The notes below the pieces were generated by a model. That model saw only the letters and a program-made list of their open reading frames with translations, had not been told where the DNA came from and did no database searches. From Mactra quadrangularis (lineage: Eukaryota > Mollusca > Bivalvia > Venerida > Mactridae), in contig CM046303.1 in NCBI GenBank assembly GCA_025267735.1, positions 17,722,403 to 17,786,402 of the forward strand: a stretch of DNA of 64,000 nucleotides, read 5' to 3'. This document shows, piece by piece, positions 41,901 through 47,900 of the stretch. The translations under genes and the position numbers were made by a program. Within the stretch, counting starts at the first letter, position 1. Every line of letters starts with the position of its first letter.

Positions 41901-44900
41901 AAACATATGTTTGATTGTCTATAGTACTGCAAAACCCCGGTAAACAGATGGACCCCCAGTGTCATAAACAATTGTGTCTAGATTTTTTATCTTAATTATC
42001 TGTCATTTGTGTCCAGATCTGAAGGAAAATGTATTCAATGATAGCATACCATTTGAAAAGCCGAATTATTAAATAACCCTAACCCCACCTTGCTTCATTA
42101 TAAGATTGTTGCCCATTTTATTTTTTGCTATAAAGTATTATTAGTATATTTTAGTGCTAATTTTCACCAGGTATTTACGAAGCATTACACCACGAATGTT
42201 TATACTATGAAATGATAATAATTTGCAATAACTTTGTCTGCTTCTTGCTTAATGTTTGATTATTGCCATTTATCTATCTTTCAATAAACAATTCATGTTA
42301 TAATTTTTTCCTCTATGTTGCTTTAGTTGCTGTAAAATACAAAAAAGAACATGCTGTATTCTTACATAATTTTTTATCAATTAACCTTCACAGGGTAAAA
42401 CTGGCTTGAATGTGGTTTCCACTTTTAACCACTGTCTATACCATGATCATTTTGGTGACATCATATAATAGATTTTAGTAATGATAAATTTCACATGTGA
42501 TTTCATATAACCAAATACACCATCAGTTTGGGGGTAAAAATGGAATATTATTCTGACGTGGACCATATAAACGTTGCATCTAGAACAATTGCACTATACA
42601 AAAATGTTTAAAAAACTACTCAGGAATACCAACAATTCCTTAGCTGTGACAATATGACAATGACATGGCCTGTGGTATACATTATATTTTTAATGCGCCT
42701 AATAACTTTATGCAGAATTTTAGTGGCAGATGTTGAACCTTTAAATTCTGATAAAATGAAAGGACCCAGATACATGTAAGTCATGTCTCGTATACATACA
42801 TGTATAAATATTTTATAATATTTCCAACTTGAACTTCGTGTCACAGTTAGAATAATTAAACCACAGTAAGATTATTTCAAGTACATGTTTTCAATACATT
42901 TAAACATTTGTTTAAACATGTAATTTTCAGATTGTTATAAAAACGAACATTGTGACACATAACTACGAAACAGGTTCAAGTAAAAACGAACCGGTTACAC
43001 ACATAAAATTTGTATTGCAATATAAACTTGTATAACCGGTAACCGTTGCACCTCTACAAAATACCATAACTTATTGGCATTCAATTTAAGTTAAAAATCT
43101 GCCAGTCCTATATTCCCTAAATAAGACAACATTAACAGCCGTCTGGCTGATAATATCTTGTAAAACAGAACAGATACTTTGTTATAGGGCTTGAGCAATA
43201 CTCATCTCCAAGTAAATACCCACCTATTTCACTTGAAAAAGATAAAACTAACAGAAATGGCACTGTGTACCATTCATAATTGTCCCTTACATGTAAATTA
43301 AGTTTGATTACATGGCTGCCATGTTTTAGTCAGTGAATGTTTTAGTAGATCAATTGAAAGACATATGTTTATTTCATTTTTGTTTTGTTAGAAAACATAA
43401 CTGACTGACAATCTATTTTAGACGAGAAAGTTTTATTTGAACATGATGGGGACATGCTGATCCAAATTGTAGGTATTAGTATCTAAGTCATTTATGTTAC
43501 GTATACAGCTGTTAGTGGAGCAGAGATGTGGCCTTACTGTGTTTGTTTATTCATGACCTTGCATTCTAGTTATGGCTTATGGTAAATCTGAATTGGTCGG
43601 ACACATTAGAGAATTTGTCTATTTATGACTGGAGACCTCTTGGCTCTTGCAGGAGATGAGATAGCCTTAAACCTGTGAAGAGAAGATCTCAGATTAACAC
43701 ATTCTATGTTGTAGACAAGACCCTCGATTGCCACCACTCTTAACTCCATGTTAACTTCCAACAAATTTAAAATAACTTTGAATAAGTTTAGGTGCACAGA
43801 CAATTTAAGGCAACTTTTATACATATCTTCAGTGCAAAATACATGTATTTCAAGCATTTTTTTCATGTCACACACTTATAGTATCCTTGTATATACATTT
43901 AAACATGCTTGTCATCTATGATAGCATTTATATAATTCAATCAAATATGTGATGAAGGCCTATACAAAAAGCCTTGATTGTTCTACATCATGTAACATGT
44001 ATAAATATGTGAAAAAGGTTGTTGTGCAAAGCTAGAATTACATCAATTAGTTTTTCTATTGTATAAAGTACAATTCTTACTGTATAATGGGGTCAATGAA
44101 TACAGAAAAATGGGGCAAAATAGAAAAATGACACAATTACAGTAACTGAAAAGTACTAGCATTTAAGACCTCATTTTGGGAAGTTGTAACTGAACGCAGT
44201 GGAAATTTTAGGCTGAAAAGAGCAAAAAAATGCATTTTTGCCCCTTATGCTCTACCTCAGTGTTGCCATGGTAAATAGAATAAGGGTCCAAAAGAAATTG
44301 TTCTAAAGTTCATACACCTATGGAATACCTTTGCCAAGTTGCACTAAAAAAGTAATGAAAAAGAGCACCTTTAAATAGCTTTATTGCATTACCTAAATTG
44401 TAAAAATATGGACAAGTTTCACCCATGCCCCAAGCAGAAAAGGGTTAAATGACTATAATTTATGAAGTAATTTGTCTTAATTTGTTTTATTTCTAACCTT
44501 TTGCTCTGAGAATATTTAAACTAGTGTGTATAACTTAAAATTTTCAACAAGATGTAGGAAAAAAGGGAATTCACAAGATAAAATCAATGTTTTTTTAACT
44601 ATGGCGGCCATTTTGAATAATAAAAAATGGTGTAATATACCCACAATAGGTATATTATCATTGAAAATGTTCTAAACATGATTTAACTTCTATAATAATT
44701 CATTTGCATTTAAAATCATTAATAAATGCAACCATTAAGTCGTCTTTTATGGATAAGTACAGTAAAAATTGGCGGCCATTTTGAAATTCAAAATGGCTGC
44801 CAAACCGGAAGTGTGAAAATTTGAGGATGATACTTTTTTTACTCAGCACATTTCACTCTTTGAAAAAAACATACTTTATAAAAGTATAGTATGATTTTTT

Positions 44901-47900
44901 TTTAATTCACCATTTGCCATATACTAGTCAATCATGACTTAAAAATCAAACACTACTCAACAGAAATTTGAATGTGCATAGATTGGTATAATATAATTAT
45001 GCTAAATGTCTAAAATGTTTATGCTGTAAATTCAGACACGTGGGTATGAAACTGTGTTTTCCACGAGTTAGGTCATTTGAAAGTATACCAATTATAAAAT
45101 GAATAATCAACTTGGTAAAACATATATCATTAGATATAGCTCTATACACTTTGAAACACATTCTGTTTGTTTGTTTTTGTTGGGTTTAACGCCGTAGCAA
45201 CACATTTTGTAGGTCATATAACGGTGGTCAGTCAACCATCTCGTTCTTCCTGGAAAGGCTAAATCTCTAGATTTAGCTGTTAACCAACTTCTAAGCGCAT
45301 ACTTTCGTCAGTGACTGACAACTGTCCTACATAATTAAGAATCATTGGTAGGAGGGAGAATGGCCGTAGAAATAATTTCATGACCAAGCTCCACGAAAGT
45401 ATGCCCCGCCTGGGAATGGAACCCACGACCCCTCGATCAGTAGACTTGTTTGCTACCAACTGAGGGAGCCGGGCGGTTGAAACACATTCTGAAACAAAAT
45501 GTTATTTGTACATAGTGTGTGCTATAATTATGTTGTACTTCTCAATTCTGTGTCTAGTTGTTGGTACATAGGACTTTAGATAGGACATTATGAGTTTACT
45601 GTACTTGTACTTTTCATTAAAGTCTTAGTCACTACCTATTATTAACATGTTTATAACTTAAATCCTAACTCCTGCTAGAAAGATGCCAGTTTCTTGTCAT
45701 TGAGGAAGATTTATATTTACTAACACATTTGTAACCTTGAACCCAGTAGCTAGCATTCTTATTAGATTCTATGACATTGATAACAGTCTCACTTTTCTTC
45801 TGCTTTAATCTTAATGCATTTTCACTAATTTTATGTAATTGTTCATGTTGTTATTAATGTATGCACATTGTTTATTTTCTGTGTGGACCATTTAAAGAAA
45901 TGGTTTCACCAATTATGTCATCCACATTAAATAAAATTGTTATTATGTTAACAAGACTGTTTTAGATTGGTCATATTATGTCATGGCATTGCTTGTCTGT
46001 AATTTGTTTCTCTGTCAGTCTATTTGTAATGAAATAAGAGCATTATGAAACAGCCCTAGCCCAATCAGGTTAAGGTAAAAAAATGGCTAATTTTCATCCA
46101 TGTCCTGACCAGTAAGGGTTTAATTAATGAATCTAAACATCTATACAAGTGCCTTTGTTTTATCCTATTACTGAATTAGTAAAAAAATGTATGTTATTAC
46201 CATTCTAACAAAAAAATAATTTGACTGTCTTATGAACTAAACTACATGTATAACTGCCATGTATGTGTTTAATATTATAATATGTATGGCATCACATTAA
46301 ATATACACTGCCCTCCAAAAGTTTCTTCACAGTACAATTTATCAAATTGCTACAATTTCTATGTTCAAATTTGAAGAATTGTTATATCATTATTAATCTT
46401 ATTTATTATTCGTTGTTGTACAATTGCTTGTACAACTTTTTGAAATTCTATTTAGTACAATGTAAATTGTGTATGTGTGAAGGAACTTATGGAGGGCAGT
46501 GAAAATACACTTGCCTCTGATTGTTTGAATGCTGTATAACACATATATGTTGTAAGTTTTCAACCAGTTTTATCAATATATGCTGAATGAATGACCCTTG
46601 CATGTTAAAATCTTACAGTTTGGAAATTGGAGTTCATGTACTGTATAAAAATTTCATTTGTCTAAAATTGTTTTACCCTGCAGTCCAGTAGTAGGACATG
46701 TGGCTTATGGTTTCTGAGGTCCCAGGTTTTAAATCCTGCCAATGGCACTGCTTGTTTCTTTGTGCAAAGAAATGTACTTGCTATTGCTTCACTTCACCAT
46801 TCATGGGTGCCTACTATTGTTGTATAATTCTATTGCACCATTTATTTAGACTGAAAAATTAATGGTATAACTGGAGTCCCATTGATTATGATAGGTATAT
46901 TGAGTCTTGCAATATTAACCTGAGCTTGACCTTTATACAAGAAAAAATAAATTCAGTATTTACTGTATATTTTTGTCTTTGTTTGTAAATCGCGCTTTAT
47001 TGCAAGCTTTTGGCAAAATACACATACTGAACAATTAATTTTGTTTTCATAAGAATAAATACTTAGAAACTGTGCCACAATATTACAGACTTACGTGTTT
47101 TCCCCAAAACTGAAATTAAAAGTACAAGTACAATTGATTTATAGTCACATTGGTTGTTATAAACTTGTGTATAAAGGTATACATGCATACGGAAACTCAC
47201 GATTTAATGTAAGTGAAGTGTGTGATTATTATAATTAGGTAGTTCAAGCTCAGGTTAATATTGTTGGACTATACCAGTAGTATGATGACCAGGGGTAATA
47301 GCTGTAAAGTCAATGAGCATGCAACAGCCTATTGTTATGTACGCTTCTGCTTCTTGTTATATACACATAATATTGTAAGCTACAGCTTGAATATTAGACC
47401 TTAAAATACAATTACTTAACTTTTTATTAGAAAGTTAAACACAGATATTTGACGTCTATATTTCTATTTTTAGATATAGCTGGTATATTGGGTCACACAG
47501 ACACTAAGGTTATATCAGATGGTAATTTATCTGCACTAGTTAGACAAATTGCTATCCATTGTAATGTAAGTACTTTGTACATTATAATCATGTTTTTCTT
47601 AACATTAAATTTCATGTTCTTTGATTCTCATTACAAAACCAACAATTATATTATTTTCTAAACACCAACTGTTTGAAGAAAATGGCAACAACTTTGAACT
47701 GTAGCTCACTGAAGAAGGATAAATGTTTGTTCATCTTGCAAGGTGTTTGCAATAAGTATAAAACTGGCATTGAAGATGTGATAGGCATAAAATAGTGCAC
47801 AGTTTTCAGCTTAGCTTCGTATAGGTATCATGGAAATCTGACTCAAATTAAATATTGACAGCTCTTTAAAGTCGATTCTTTACTATTTTCTTCTTTAAAT

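Larger units (their letters stand above)
39730..44930. mobile_element. About 5.2 kb composite element with long terminal inverted repeats
   Basis: The left end (39740-39900: ATTATACTATACTTTTTTAT, AAAGTATCATCCTCAATTTT, GGATTTCAAAATGGCCACC) is the reverse complement, with mismatches, of 44765-44915 (CAAAATGGCTGCC, AAATTTGAGGATGATACTTT, AAAGTATAGTATGAT). The arms are over 150 bp. Between them lie tandem ~350-bp units and a broken LINE 3' end. No transposase frame was found. It may be a non-autonomous DNA element that collected later insertions. Outer ends are approximate and no target duplication was identified. Confidence 0.55.
36979..47473. other. TSC2: 10.5 kb TSC2 intron
   Basis: The interval separates the GAP exon ending at 36978 from the exon at 47474. 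It contains the hairpin/TTGTT element 38112-38825, the composite element 39730-44930, the SINE 45166-45476, the Tc1-like MITE 46306-46501, a SINE fragment near 46680-46770 and the MITE 46903-47270. Two small stretches (38934-38960 and 43422-43472) have splice signals and phases that would allow use as cassette exons, but no proof. 36979-38100 and 45500-46300 hold nothing I can name. Confidence 0.7.
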
